A program made the translations under genes and the position numbers. A DNA stretch of 64,000 nt from an uncultured Tenacibaculum sp. (GTDB lineage: Bacteria; Bacteroidota; Bacteroidia; Flavobacteriales; Flavobacteriaceae): assembly GCA_947497895.1 (NCBI GenBank), contig CANMIL010000001.1:558001-622000 (forward strand). The letters run 5' to 3'. Each line of letters starts with the position of its first letter. Position 1 is the stretch's first letter. Below are positions 25,224 to 34,639 of this stretch, in pieces. The notes under the pieces are model-generated. The model was given only the letters and a program-made list of their open reading frames with translations, did no database searches and had not been told where the DNA came from.

Positions 25224-27134
25224 ATGAGTAAAGGAAATATTAATGTATCGGTTGAAAACATTTTTCCTCTGATTAAAAAGTTCTTGTATTCTGATCATGA
25301 AATCTTTTTACGTGAACTTATTTCTAATGCTACAGATGCTACTACAAAGCTTAAACATTTAATATCAATTGGTGAAGCGCAAGTTGAATACGGTGCTCCT
25401 AAAATTGAAGTTAAAATTGATAAGGACAGCAAAACTTTGAGTATTTCAGATCAAGGTTTGGGAATGACTGCTGAAGAAGTTGAAAAATATATTAACCAGA
25501 TTGCGTTTTCAGGTGCTGAGGAATTTTTGGAAAAATATAAAGATGACAAAAATGAAACAGGTGTCATTGGTCATTTTGGATTAGGCTTCTACTCTGCTTT
25601 TATGGTGGCTGATAAAGTTGAAATTATCACAAAATCATTTAAAGATGAAGCTGCTGCTCACTGGACATGTGATGGATCTCCAGAGTATACGTTAGATGCG
25701 CATGACAAATCAGAGCGTGGAACTGAAATCATTTTACACATAGCTGAAGATTCTTTAGAGTTTTTAGAAGAAGGTAAAATAAGAGGACTCCTAACTAAAT
25801 ACAACAGATTCAACCAGATACCAATTAAATTTGGATCTAAGAAAATTAATGATCCTGATTTTACTCCTCAAACAATTACTGACGAGGAAGGTAAAGAAAC
25901 AACTGAGCCTCACAAGCAAATTGAAGTTGATGATATTATCAATAATACTGAACCCGCTTGGACTAAGAAACCAGCCGATTTAGAAGCTGACGATTATAAA
26001 AACTTCTACCGTGAATTGTATCCAATGCAGTTCGAGGAGTCATTATTCCACATTCACTTAAATGTAGACTACCCATTTAATTTAACAGGTATTTTATTCT
26101 TCCCTAAGCTGAGTCAAAATTTAGACATGCAGAAGGATAAAATTCAATTATACCAAAACCAGGTATTTGTTACCGATAATGTTGAAGGAATTGTACCTGA
26201 TTTCTTACAAATGCTTAAGGGTGTTATTGACTCTCCAGACATTCCGTTAAATGTATCTCGTTCTTATTTACAAGCAGATGGTGCTGTTAAGAAAATATCA
26301 GGATATATTACTAAAAAAGTAGCCGACAAATTAAGTTCTTTATTCAAGAAAGATAGAGCAGATTTCGAAAAGAAATGGAACGATATTAAAGTTATCATTG
26401 AATACGGAATGTTATCAGAAGATAAATTCTTCGATAAAGCTAAGAAGTTTGCATTATACCCAACTGTTAATGATGAGTATTTCACTTTTGATGAATTAAT
26501 TGAAAAAACGAAAGATTCTCAAACTGATAAAGATGGAAACCATATAATTCTTTATGCAGCTAATAAAGATGCTCAACATGCATATATCGAATCTGCAAAA
26601 GCAAAAGGATATGAAGTTGTGTTACTAGACTCTCCAATCGTTTCACATTTAATGCAAAAGCTTGAAACTTCAGGTGGCGATACTAAAGTACAATTTACTC
26701 GTGTTGATGCTGATCATGTTGATAATTTAATTAAGAAAGACGATACCGTTATTTCTAAGTTATCAGATGAGGAAAAGGATAAATTAAAGCCAATTATTGA
26801 AGGAGCTGTTCCAAAAGAGTCATATACTGTTCAATTAGAATCTATGGATTCTGATGCTTCTCCTTTCTTAATCACTGTTCCTGAATTTATGAGAAGAATG
26901 AAAGAAATGAGTGCTACAGGAGGTGGTATGATGGGAATGGGTAATTTACCAGAAATGTACAACCTTGTAGTAAATACGAATCATGAATTAGTTAGTGATA
27001 TTTTGAATGCTGACGAAGACAAGCAGAAAGAACTAATTTCTCAAGCCTTCGATTTAGCGAAATTATCTCAAAATTTATTACATGGAGAAGAATTGACTAA
27101 CTTTATCAAAAGAAGTTACAATTTGATAAAGTAA
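25224..27134 (+). CDS. htpG: molecular chaperone HtpG (Hsp90)
   Basis: The 636 residues have the normal Hsp90 layout. The N-terminal GHKL ATPase shows FLRELISNATDA, ISDQGLGMTAEEV and GHFGLGFYSAFMVADKV. The middle domain holds the catalytic loop region SRSYLQADG (the RxxxQ arginine and glutamine), and the C-terminal dimerisation domain follows with EFMRRMKEM and MMGMGNLPEMYNLVVN. It is a cytoplasmic ATP-dependent chaperone. A charged linker-like region (near 215-240) is short, as in bacterial members. The gene is monocistronic and ends at a strong terminator. Confidence 0.97.
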   Translation: MSKGNINVSVENIFPLIKKFLYSDHEIFLRELISNATDATTKLKHLISIGEAQVEYGAPKIEVKIDKDSKTLSISDQGLGMTAEEVEKYINQIAFSGAEEFLEKYKDDKNETGVIGHFGLGFYSAFMVADKVEIITKSFKDEAAAHWTCDGSPEYTLDAHDKSERGTEIILHIAEDSLEFLEEGKIRGLLTKYNRFNQIPIKFGSKKINDPDFTPQTITDEEGKETTEPHKQIEVDDIINNTEPAWTKKPADLEADDYKNFYRELYPMQFEESLFHIHLNVDYPFNLTGILFFPKLSQNLDMQKDKIQLYQNQVFVTDNVEGIVPDFLQMLKGVIDSPDIPLNVSRSYLQADGAVKKISGYITKKVADKLSSLFKKDRADFEKKWNDIKVIIEYGMLSEDKFFDKAKKFALYPTVNDEYFTFDELIEKTKDSQTDKDGNHIILYAANKDAQHAYIESAKAKGYEVVLLDSPIVSHLMQKLETSGGDTKVQFTRVDADHVDNLIKKDDTVISKLSDEEKDKLKPIIEGAVPKESYTVQLESMDSDASPFLITVPEFMRRMKEMSATGGGMMGMGNLPEMYNLVVNTNHELVSDILNADEDKQKELISQAFDLAKLSQNLLHGEELTNFIKRSYNLIK

Positions 27135-27159
27135 TCATCATATAATATTATGATCAAAG

Positions 27160-27187
27160 AGCTTACCAAAATGGTAAGCTTTTTTGT
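27160..27187 (+). terminator. intrinsic terminator of htpG
   Basis: AGCTTACC (27160-27167) pairs with GGTAAGCT (27173-27180), followed by TTTTTTG. Confidence 0.88.
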
Positions 27188-27276
27188 TTTAATACGGTTA
27201 TCTCTCTACATTATTTGATTAATAAAAAGATTTTTATATTTTTAATGCACAAACAAAAATCAACTACCCCTAAACT

Positions 27277-28236
27277 ATGAGAAACTTTTTAAAAGCTTTT
27301 CTCGTTTTTTTGTGTTGGGCAACCCTAGCTCTTCTCGTTCAGAGTCGTAACTTTAGTTATGAGGACTCCCCTACGCCGACCAACAAAAATTTGACAAAAG
27401 AAATTTCAGAAAAGAAAAATCAAGAAACGTCGACACCGTCAGAAGCGACAAAACAGGTAGAGAAAAAAGCTTCCGAAGCTTCGGTTATAACGGAGAAACC
27501 TGCTGAAGTAGTTAAATCAGGAAAAATAGAGTCTCAATTAACTCATTTTAAATTTAAGCATAAGTTTATCACAAATGCTGCGCACACAAGAGTTTTGTTT
27601 CCTCAGAACTTTTCGTATTTCAAAGATTCTATTTTCAATTTCTTAAACAACAATCCTTCAAAGGAAATTTTAATTGTTGGACATTATTTGCCTAACGAAT
27701 TTTTATCTAACAAAATCTCTTTCGGTGAATCTCGAGCTATATATATTAAAAACCGACTAACAAAATATGGAGTGAATCCAAACAGACTTAACATAAAAGA
27801 CTCTGTAGTTAACTATACCTATGACAATGACGGTTTTTATGCAGAAGGAATTAGTATTTATTATGGCAATGTTTCAAAAGAGAAAAAGGAAATGTTGGAT
27901 AAATTCATTGTATCGAAAACAATACAGAATGTGTTCGGTAGAAATACAATAAATCCTGATAAAAGTTTAATTGCCTATACGTTCGAGTTAAAAAGTTATT
28001 TGGTCAACAACCCCAATAAAGTAGTAAACATTGTCGGTCATACAACAAAAAGTAGAAATCCAGAAACCAGTAATTCCGTTGGTTTGCAATTGGCTACTCA
28101 ATTAACGAATTACTTTATTGAAAATGGAATCCCAAAATCAAACTTAAAAATAAGCTCTAAAGGGGACACCCAACCTTTAGAAGGTTACAAATCTACTAAT
28201 TTAAAAAACAAACGAATTGAAATACTAATCAACTAA
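27277..28236 (+). CDS. envelope protein with tandem OmpA-like domains
   Basis: The 319-residue protein has an N-terminal hydrophobic segment (AFLVFLCWATLALLV) that is a signal peptide or anchor. A Lys/Glu/Thr-rich linker follows (about 30-80), then two OmpA-like domains. The second is clearest: VVNIVGHTTKSRNPETSN, LATQLTNYFIENGIPKSNL, SKGDTQPL and NKRIEILIN. The first (ILIVGHYLPNE, SRAIYIKNRLTKYGVN) is degenerate. OmpA-like domains bind peptidoglycan, so it may link a membrane to the wall. It is 17 bases upstream of a small membrane protein and probably shares its message. Confidence 0.75.
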   Translation: MRNFLKAFLVFLCWATLALLVQSRNFSYEDSPTPTNKNLTKEISEKKNQETSTPSEATKQVEKKASEASVITEKPAEVVKSGKIESQLTHFKFKHKFITNAAHTRVLFPQNFSYFKDSIFNFLNNNPSKEILIVGHYLPNEFLSNKISFGESRAIYIKNRLTKYGVNPNRLNIKDSVVNYTYDNDGFYAEGISIYYGNVSKEKKEMLDKFIVSKTIQNVFGRNTINPDKSLIAYTFELKSYLVNNPNKVVNIVGHTTKSRNPETSNSVGLQLATQLTNYFIENGIPKSNLKISSKGDTQPLEGYKSTNLKNKRIEILIN

Positions 28237-28253
28237 ACAATAATCCCTTGAAT

Positions 28254-28736
28254 ATGGCACTCTATTTAGCAGAAAAATCCTCTCACCTTCTCGGACTCTT
28301 TTTCTGGATGTTTGGCTCATTTTTAATAGGCTATTTATTTTCTTGGTTTTACTACAAAAAGAAGTACGAAAATCAAATAGAAGAAAGTAAAGAAACCATT
28401 ACGGAGCTACGAACAGAAATGCAATCTACCATACGGGCGAAAAAAACCGTTGAACGTGGTGGAATTGAGATAAAACACCCAAAAGAACTCAAATTTGATA
28501 ATATTGGTACCGGTAGCGAAGATAATAAGGACGACCTAACTCAAATAAACGGAATTGGAAGTTTTATTGAAAAAAAACTTAACAATATCGGTATTTACAA
28601 TTACCAACAAATAAGTAAACTATCAAAAGATGAAATTGAAACCATAACAGATTTGATTCAATTTTTTCCAGGAAGAATCGTAAGAGATAATTGGAAAGGT
28701 CAAGCTAAACAGTTGTTGGAAGATAAAAAAGAATAA
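28254..28736 (+). CDS. single-span membrane protein with helix-hairpin-helix domain
   Basis: I choose the ATG at 28254 (160 residues) over a TTG 6 bases before. One membrane helix (HLLGLFFWMFGSFLIGYLF) is followed by a charged coiled-coil-like region and a C-terminal helix-hairpin-helix domain: DLTQINGIGSFIEKKLNNIG, FFPGRIVRDNWKGQAK. This domain (related to COG3743 proteins) can bind nucleic acid, but in Bacteroidota it commonly occurs fused to a membrane helix next to OmpA-like genes, with no established role. It follows the OmpA-like gene closely. Confidence 0.75.
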   Translation: MALYLAEKSSHLLGLFFWMFGSFLIGYLFSWFYYKKKYENQIEESKETITELRTEMQSTIRAKKTVERGGIEIKHPKELKFDNIGTGSEDNKDDLTQINGIGSFIEKKLNNIGIYNYQQISKLSKDEIETITDLIQFFPGRIVRDNWKGQAKQLLEDKKE

Positions 28737-28762
28737 AAAAGGCGGGTTTAGCCCGCTTTTTT
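28735..28762. terminator. bidirectional terminator
   Basis: GCGGG (28742-28746) pairs with CCCGC (28752-28756), flanked by an A run and a T run. It lies between convergent genes. Confidence 0.85.
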
Positions 28763-28764
28763 AT

Positions 28765-28989
28765 TTATTCATATTGTTTCATTTCTTCATCGTAAAATGC
28801 CCCTGCCAATTCGATTAAATTCTCGAGCTCATTTGCTAAATCTTGCTCATTCTCTCCTGACACATCTTCAAACCACTCCACTTCATCATCTTTTAAATTG
28901 ATTAAAAATCTCGGATATTCAGTATGTAACACAAAAATATCTTCAGGATGATTACTATTATCTGCCAATAAAAACTTAGGTAAATTCAT
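28765..28989 (-). CDS. conserved small acidic protein downstream of a MATE exporter
   Basis: This 74-residue protein is very acidic (EWFEDVSGENEQDLANELEN) and has a strand-rich start (PKFLLADNSN, IFVLHTEYPRFLINL). It has no signal or membrane segment. Its start lies 14 bases inside the end of the MATE gene on the same strand, so it is translated from that message. I do not recognise a named family; a small cytoplasmic protein of this type is plausible in Flavobacteriia. Overlap with the exporter and normal codon use support it being real. Confidence 0.7.
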   Translation of the reverse strand: MNLPKFLLADNSNHPEDIFVLHTEYPRFLINLKDDEVEWFEDVSGENEQDLANELENLIELAGAFYDEEMKQYE

Positions 28990-30364
28990 TATGTTTTGTT
29001 TTAATCAATTTTAATGTTAAATAATTAAAGCGCAAATATAATAGAATTGAAGCTGATGTCAGTCCTGCAATTAAACCAAGCCAGATACCAAAACTTCCAT
29101 ACATGTCTGCACTTCCGAAGTAAAAACTGATAGGAAAACCAATAATCCAATACGAAATAAGTGTCATAATTGTCGGTACAACAACATCTTGTAAGCCTCT
29201 CAAGGCACCTAAAACCATAACTTGAATACTATCACTAATTTGAAAAAATGCCGCCGCAATAAGTAATTGCGATGCTATTTCTAAAACTTCCATGTTATCG
29301 GCATAATTAGTAGCATCACTTGAATCTATATACAAATGTGGTAAGGATTGATGGAAAACGAAGAAAAATCCGCAAAAGATCACAGCTAAAATGGTACCCA
29401 TTAAAAATATTGAAAAAGCTATTCTTCTTAATTCCTTGTATTTTTTTAACCCTTTTTGATTTCCTATTCTAATCATAGAAGTAACTCCCAAACCAGTTGC
29501 TACCATAAATGTCATTGATGATAAATTGAGTGCTATTTGATTTGCTGCTTGAGGGTTCTTTCCTAATAATCCGCTCAACCAAATAGCAGACGTGAAAATT
29601 GCTACTTCAAAAAGCATTTGCATAGCACTAGGAGCCCCTAAACTTATAATCTTTTTGATCATGCGCCCTTCTAACACAAAAATCTTTATTCTAGTTACCA
29701 ACTGTCTAGTGCGCTCCTTCCTAGTTAAAACCCACCATAAGAAAATTACCATCACTACACGAGATAATAAAGTTCCATAAGCAGCCCCAACAATTCCTAA
29801 GGCTGGAAAACCAAACTTTCCAAAAATCAACAGGTAATTAAATATAACGTTCAGAATATTGGCTAATAAAGTGGCATACATTGGATACTTCGTTATTGAC
29901 ATTCCATCACTAAACTGTTTTAACGCTTGGAAAGTAATCATTGGAATCAAAGAAAACGCCACCAAATCTAAATAAGGTAAAGATAGCGTAACCACTTCTT
30001 CGGGTTGATCCATGTAATACATCAAAGGTTTTGCAAAATAAACACCAAGAAACATCACTAATCCCATACAAAAACATAGAACAACCCCATGTTTAAAAGT
30101 GGATTTTGCATTTTCAAAATTATTCGAAGAATCAGCTTCGGCGGTCAAAGGCGTTATTGCTGTAGAAAAACCAATCCCCAAAGACATTGCTATAAAAATA
30201 AAACTGTTTCCTAAAGAAACAGCAGCTAATTCAGCAGTTCCTAACTGCCCTACCATAATGTTATCAATGAAACTCACAAAGGTATGCCCTAGCATTCCTA
30301 ACATCACAGGAGCGGCCAATTTCCAATTATACCTAAACTCCTTTGTATACTCCCCTAAACTCAA
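28976..30364 (-). CDS. MATE family efflux transporter
   Basis: The 462-residue inner-membrane protein has about 12 helices and the MATE two-fold repeat: LAAPVMLGMLGHTFVSFIDNIMVG and AAVSLGNSFIFIAMSLGIG in the first half, SLGAPSAMQMLFEVAIF and NQIALNLSSMTFMVATGLG in the second. These carriers export drugs or cationic compounds using a proton or sodium gradient. The substrate is unknown. A small acidic gene overlaps its 3-prime end. Confidence 0.93.
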   Translation of the reverse strand: MSLGEYTKEFRYNWKLAAPVMLGMLGHTFVSFIDNIMVGQLGTAELAAVSLGNSFIFIAMSLGIGFSTAITPLTAEADSSNNFENAKSTFKHGVVLCFCMGLVMFLGVYFAKPLMYYMDQPEEVVTLSLPYLDLVAFSLIPMITFQALKQFSDGMSITKYPMYATLLANILNVIFNYLLIFGKFGFPALGIVGAAYGTLLSRVVMVIFLWWVLTRKERTRQLVTRIKIFVLEGRMIKKIISLGAPSAMQMLFEVAIFTSAIWLSGLLGKNPQAANQIALNLSSMTFMVATGLGVTSMIRIGNQKGLKKYKELRRIAFSIFLMGTILAVIFCGFFFVFHQSLPHLYIDSSDATNYADNMEVLEIASQLLIAAAFFQISDSIQVMVLGALRGLQDVVVPTIMTLISYWIIGFPISFYFGSADMYGSFGIWLGLIAGLTSASILLYLRFNYLTLKLIKTKHNEFT

Positions 30365-30454
30365 CTTTATATCCTTAAATTTCTGGTTACGAAGATACTT
30401 CTTTTTACACCTGATAATGTTTGATTCCAGCCATTTTTTTTAAATTATTTAACT

Positions 30455-30462
30455 ACCTTTGA
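30455..30462 (+). promoter_or_regulatory. -7 promoter box for tpx
   Basis: TACCTTTG matches TAnnTTTG and lies 20 bases before the tpx start codon, giving a very short leader. Confidence 0.55.
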
Positions 30463-30482
30463 ATTCCAATTAAAATGAAAAA

Positions 30483-30980
30483 ATGGCAACTATTAACTTA
30501 CAAGGAAATCCAATTGAAACAGTTGGTAATCTTCCTAACTTAAACGAAAAAGCTCCTGAATTTACATTAACTGCTTCTGACTTATCAGACAAGAAGTTAA
30601 GTGATTTTGCAGGATCAAAACTTGTGTTAAATATCTTTCCTAGTGTAGACACTGGAACTTGTGCTACTTCGGTAAGAGAATTTAATAAAAAAGCTTCTGA
30701 ACTTGACAACACAAAAGTTATTTGTGTTTCAAAAGATTTACCTTTTGCTCAAGGTAGATTTTGTGGTGCAGAAGGTATTGAGAATGTGGTAATGTTATCT
30801 GACTTTAGAGATGGTAACTTCGGAATAGGATATGGTTTAGAAATTACTACGGGTCCTTTACAAAGTTTACACTCTCGTTGTGTTGTTGTAATCAACGAAG
30901 AAGGAAATGTTGTTTACACTGAACAAGTTAATGAAATTGTAGACGAGCCTAATTACGAAGCAGCTTTAAAAGCTCTTTAA
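30483..30980 (+). CDS. tpx: thiol peroxidase (atypical 2-Cys peroxiredoxin)
   Basis: The 165-residue enzyme reduces hydroperoxides. The peroxidatic cysteine is Cys60 in SVDTGTCATSVREF and the resolving cysteine is Cys94 in GRFCGAEG, the Tpx arrangement. NIFPSVDTG and LHSRCVVVI are family signatures. It heads a likely operon with dgkA, ftsK and a LolA-like gene, since gaps between these are short and no terminator intervenes. Confidence 0.97.
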   Translation: MATINLQGNPIETVGNLPNLNEKAPEFTLTASDLSDKKLSDFAGSKLVLNIFPSVDTGTCATSVREFNKKASELDNTKVICVSKDLPFAQGRFCGAEGIENVVMLSDFRDGNFGIGYGLEITTGPLQSLHSRCVVVINEEGNVVYTEQVNEIVDEPNYEAALKAL

Positions 30981-30986
30981 TCTTTT

Positions 30987-31367
30987 ATGAAAGATCATAA
31001 TCTAGGATTTGTAAGAGGCAGACTACGTAGCATAAAATATGCTGTTAAAGGCATGTGGTTACTTCTTACCACCGAAGATAGTATTAAAGTGCAAGCTTTT
31101 TTTGCTATCCTCGTTACCTTTATGGGATTTTATTTCTCTATTTCAGCAAATGAATGGATGGCTCAGGTATTAGTAATTGCTTTGGTACTGGTTGCCGAGG
31201 CGCTAAATACAGCCATTGAAAAAGTAGCTGATTTCATACATCCAGATTATGATGAAAAAATAGGCTTTATTAAAGATATAGCTGCTGGAGCACCTGCTTT
31301 TGCAGCTTTCTTCTCTTTAATTATTGCGGGTATTATTTACATACCTAAAATTATCGCTATATTTTAG
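30987..31367 (+). CDS. dgkA: diacylglycerol kinase family protein
   Basis: The 126-residue membrane protein has three predicted helices and the DgkA signature VAEALNTAIEKVADF with the catalytic glutamate and asparagine, followed by KDIAAGAPAFAAF. In Gram-positive bacteria this family phosphorylates undecaprenol; in E. coli it recycles diacylglycerol. Either role fits. It starts 6 bases after tpx. Confidence 0.93.
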   Translation: MKDHNLGFVRGRLRSIKYAVKGMWLLLTTEDSIKVQAFFAILVTFMGFYFSISANEWMAQVLVIALVLVAEALNTAIEKVADFIHPDYDEKIGFIKDIAAGAPAFAAFFSLIIAGIIYIPKIIAIF

Positions 31368-31395
31368 CGTTTTAAGTACTGATTAATTTTTATTT

Positions 31396-33867
31396 ATGGC
31401 AAAAAAGAAAGCACCTGTTAAGAAAAATCAAAAATCTGTTTCGACTATTTCAAAAGTAAAAGCTTTTGCAAAGAATAGACAAAACCAAACCATTTTTGGA
31501 GCTTTTCTGATCTTGTTTTCTATTTTTCTAACGGTTGCATTTATTTCATTTTTTTATTCTTGGCAACAAGACCAAAGTTCATTAGGTCAATTTTCTGATA
31601 GAAGTATTCCTACAAGCAATTTGCTAGGTAAAATTGGTGCAAAGCTTAGTAACTTACTTGTATTTAAAGGTTTTGGCTTAGGAGCTTTCATTTTAAACGT
31701 AGTATTGTTCTTTACGGGAGCCCGAATCTTATTACAATCAAACTTAAAAAAAATCATAACTTCTTGGAATTGGGGGATGCTTGGAATGCTTTGGGCATCG
31801 ATTTCTTTAGGTTTTGTAAATACAAAATATGCCATTTTATCTGGTACAGTAGGTTTTGAACTCAATGAATACCTACAAACCTTTATCGGAAAAACGGGGC
31901 TAATCATTTTATTGCTGTTCTTTTTTATTTCTTACCTAATCATTCGATTTAGTATTGATCCGGATACTATTGTTGAAAATTTAGAGGCAAAGAAGAAGGA
32001 GAAAGAACAAGAACGTTTAGATGAATTAAACAATAGAGAAACAGAATCGAACTCCGATATTACAAATGATAGTTCTGAGAATGATTCCGAAAACATTGAA
32101 AGTGAATCTAAATCAGACTTTGAGTTATCAGTTGAAAACCTCACTCCTACCATTAAAAATCATTCCGATGTGAATCAAAAGAATGAGGAAAAAGAAAATG
32201 ATTCTAATGAATTGACTCTTGACGTAACAACTTCCGAAAATGAACCTGAATTAAAAGTATCAAAAGATACCATGAAGGAAGTAGAAGTTGCTATCGAAAA
32301 AATTGCAGAGGAAAAGAGTGTTACAGAAAACTTATCTGACAAATTATTAAAAGACTTTGGTGAATTCGATCCTAAATTAGAGTTAAGTAATTATCGTTTC
32401 CCTACTTTTAATCTTCTAAAAGAATATAACGAAAGTATTTCCGTTGATCCTACCGAACTAGAAGCTAATAAGAATCAAATTGTAGAAACTCTAAAGAACT
32501 ACAAAATTGGAATTGAACAAATTAAAGCTACTGTAGGTCCAACAATTACATTGTATGAAATCGTTCCTGAAGCGGGAGTTAGAATTTCAAAAATAAAGAA
32601 CTTAGAAGATGATATCGCCCTATCGTTGGCTGCTTTAGGAATTCGTATCATTGCTCCTATCCCTGGTAAAGGTACCATAGGTATTGAAGTACCAAACAAA
32701 AAAGCTACGATTGTTTCTATGCATTCTGTTATTTCGTCTAAGAAATTTCAAGAATCACCAATGGAATTACCTATTGCTATGGGGAAAACCATTTCAAATG
32801 AAACTTTCGTTGTCGACTTGGCCAAAATGCCTCACCTATTAATGGCTGGTGCAACAGGACAAGGTAAATCTGTTGGTTTAAATGCAATTTTGACTTCTCT
32901 TTTATACAAGAAGCATCCAGCAGAAGTTAAATTCGTTTTGGTAGATCCTAAAAAGGTCGAATTAACGTTATTTAATAAGATTGAACGTCATTACTTGGCG
33001 AAACTTCCTGATGAAGAGGAGGCAATTATTACCGATACCACAAAAGTGGTTAACACATTGAACTCTCTTTGTATGGAAATGGATGCTCGTTACGATCTTC
33101 TTAAAGACGCAATGGTTCGTAATATCAAAGAATACAATGCTAAGTTTAAAGCTCGCAAACTAAATCCAGAAAATGGACATCAGTTTTTACCATATATCGT
33201 TTTGGTTATTGACGAATTCGCAGACTTAATTATGACCGCTGGTAAAGAAGTGGAAACACCAATTGCTCGTTTAGCCCAGTTGGCACGTGCAATCGGAATT
33301 CACCTAATTGTAGCAACTCAGCGTCCTTCTGTAAATGTAATTACAGGTATTATCAAGGCGAACTTCCCTTCGAGAATTGCTTTTAGAGTAACCTCTAAAA
33401 TTGATAGTAGAACTATTTTAGATGCGCCTGGTGCAGATCAACTAATTGGTCGGGGAGATATGCTATATTCAGGAGGAAATGATTTAACTCGTATTCAGTG
33501 TGCTTTTGTTGACACTCCAGAAGTTGAAAAAATTACAGATTTCATTGGCTCACAGAGAGCTTATACCGAAGCTCATTTACTTCCAGAATATGTTGGTGAG
33601 GAAGGTGGCACAAATGTTGATATAGACATAGCAGATCGTGATAAATTGTTCAAAGAAGCGGCTGAAGTTATTGTAACTGCGCAACAAGGGTCGGCCTCTT
33701 TATTACAAAGAAAATTAAAGCTTGGATATAATAGAGCTGGACGTTTAATTGATCAACTTGAAGCAGCAGGAATAGTTGGTCCTTTTGAAGGAAGTAAAGC
33801 CCGTCAAGTTTTAGTACCAGATTTAATTGCTTTGGAACAGTTATTGGAGAATGAAAAAAATATTTAG
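31396..33867 (+). CDS. ftsK: DNA translocase FtsK
   Basis: The 823 residues hold four N-terminal membrane helices (about 32-190), a charged linker rich in Asp, Glu and Ser (about 195-320), then the motor: an alpha domain, Walker A GATGQGKSVGL near residue 490, Walker B VLVIDEFADLIM, and the C-terminal winged-helix gamma domain (LLQRKLKLGYNRAGRLIDQLE). FtsK pumps DNA at the septum and activates XerCD at dif. The linker is short compared with E. coli, as usual in Bacteroidota. It is followed within 35 bases by a LolA-like gene. Confidence 0.97.
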   Translation: MAKKKAPVKKNQKSVSTISKVKAFAKNRQNQTIFGAFLILFSIFLTVAFISFFYSWQQDQSSLGQFSDRSIPTSNLLGKIGAKLSNLLVFKGFGLGAFILNVVLFFTGARILLQSNLKKIITSWNWGMLGMLWASISLGFVNTKYAILSGTVGFELNEYLQTFIGKTGLIILLLFFFISYLIIRFSIDPDTIVENLEAKKKEKEQERLDELNNRETESNSDITNDSSENDSENIESESKSDFELSVENLTPTIKNHSDVNQKNEEKENDSNELTLDVTTSENEPELKVSKDTMKEVEVAIEKIAEEKSVTENLSDKLLKDFGEFDPKLELSNYRFPTFNLLKEYNESISVDPTELEANKNQIVETLKNYKIGIEQIKATVGPTITLYEIVPEAGVRISKIKNLEDDIALSLAALGIRIIAPIPGKGTIGIEVPNKKATIVSMHSVISSKKFQESPMELPIAMGKTISNETFVVDLAKMPHLLMAGATGQGKSVGLNAILTSLLYKKHPAEVKFVLVDPKKVELTLFNKIERHYLAKLPDEEEAIITDTTKVVNTLNSLCMEMDARYDLLKDAMVRNIKEYNAKFKARKLNPENGHQFLPYIVLVIDEFADLIMTAGKEVETPIARLAQLARAIGIHLIVATQRPSVNVITGIIKANFPSRIAFRVTSKIDSRTILDAPGADQLIGRGDMLYSGGNDLTRIQCAFVDTPEVEKITDFIGSQRAYTEAHLLPEYVGEEGGTNVDIDIADRDKLFKEAAEVIVTAQQGSASLLQRKLKLGYNRAGRLIDQLEAAGIVGPFEGSKARQVLVPDLIALEQLLENEKNI

Positions 33868-33901
33868 AATAAAATACATGCAAACAGAAAATATAGGACG
33901 A

Positions 33902-34555
33902 ATGAAGTATATCAGTTTATTTTTAATCGGAATTCTTTTTAGCTTTAATACTATTGCACAGAATTCTTCTAGTCAGGCAAAACAATTATTAGATGAAGTA
34001 TCATCTAAAATGGGAGCCTATAAAAACATGGTTATTGGATTTAACTCCACTTTAGTGAACCGAGAAGCTGGTATTACTAATGATCCACCAATCCGAGGAA
34101 ACATTGTTATATCTGCCGATAAATACAATTTAGAGTATTTGGGAAATAGCTTTCTATTTAATGGGAAAGAATTAGCCGTTATTAATCATGAAGATAAGGA
34201 AATTGCCATTTCTGGTGGTGATTTAGAGGAAGAAGATGGATTTATCTACCCTTCAAAATTATTAACTTTCTATAAGGAAGGTTATAATTACACCATGGGG
34301 AAACTGGCAAATGACAAAGGAAGAAAAATCCAATATGTAGATTTAACTCCTATTGATAGTAATTCCGATATTGTAAAAGTTAAATTGGGTGTCGATGCGA
34401 AAACAAAGCATATTTACGAGTTAATCCAAATTGGATCAAATGGAGCTGAAACCACTTTTACGATCACAAAATTTAAAAAAGATCAACCTATTTCCGAAGA
34501 ATCATTCTCATTGAATAAAGACAAATATTCGAATCTAGGTTACTTAATAGATTAA
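33902..34555 (+). CDS. LolA-like outer-membrane lipoprotein carrier
   Basis: I start at the ATG at 33902, which gives a signal peptide (MKYISLFLIGILFSF, cut near IAQ|NS) and 217 residues; an earlier in-frame start overlaps ftsK and adds no signal-like sequence. The rest resembles LolA/LolB beta folds: AKQLLDEVSSKMGAYKNMVI, GNIVISADKYNLEYLG, WKLE-like FNGKELAVINHEDKEI, and QIGSNGAETTFTITKFK near the end. It probably ferries lipoproteins across the periplasm. The linkage ftsK-lolA is common in bacteria. Confidence 0.85.
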   Translation: MKYISLFLIGILFSFNTIAQNSSSQAKQLLDEVSSKMGAYKNMVIGFNSTLVNREAGITNDPPIRGNIVISADKYNLEYLGNSFLFNGKELAVINHEDKEIAISGGDLEEEDGFIYPSKLLTFYKEGYNYTMGKLANDKGRKIQYVDLTPIDSNSDIVKVKLGVDAKTKHIYELIQIGSNGAETTFTITKFKKDQPISEESFSLNKDKYSNLGYLID

Positions 34556-34559
34556 TTTC

Positions 34560-34608
34560 ATAAAACTTTTGTTATAATTAATACTTATTAACAAAAGTTT
34601 TATGTTTT
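34560..34608 (+). terminator. long hairpin terminator after the LolA-like gene
   Basis: ATAAAACTTTTGTTA (34560-34574) pairs perfectly over 15 bases with TAACAAAAGTTTTAT (34589-34603), followed by GTTTTTA. Confidence 0.75.
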
Positions 34609-34626
34609 TATATGATACTAACACAC

Positions 34627-34634
34627 TACCTTTG
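34627..34634 (+). promoter_or_regulatory. -7 promoter box directly before the lptF/G-like start codon
   Basis: TACCTTTG is a clear -7 box. The GTG start codon begins only 5 bases after it, so the expected transcript start falls at or within a base or two of the codon. This implies a leaderless message. Confidence 0.55.
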
Positions 34635-34639
34635 CATCT

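Noticed and set aside
33827..33901. Longer start for the LolA-like gene, overlapping ftsK
   Set aside because: The extra 25 residues have no signal character, while the ATG at 33902 gives a standard signal peptide.
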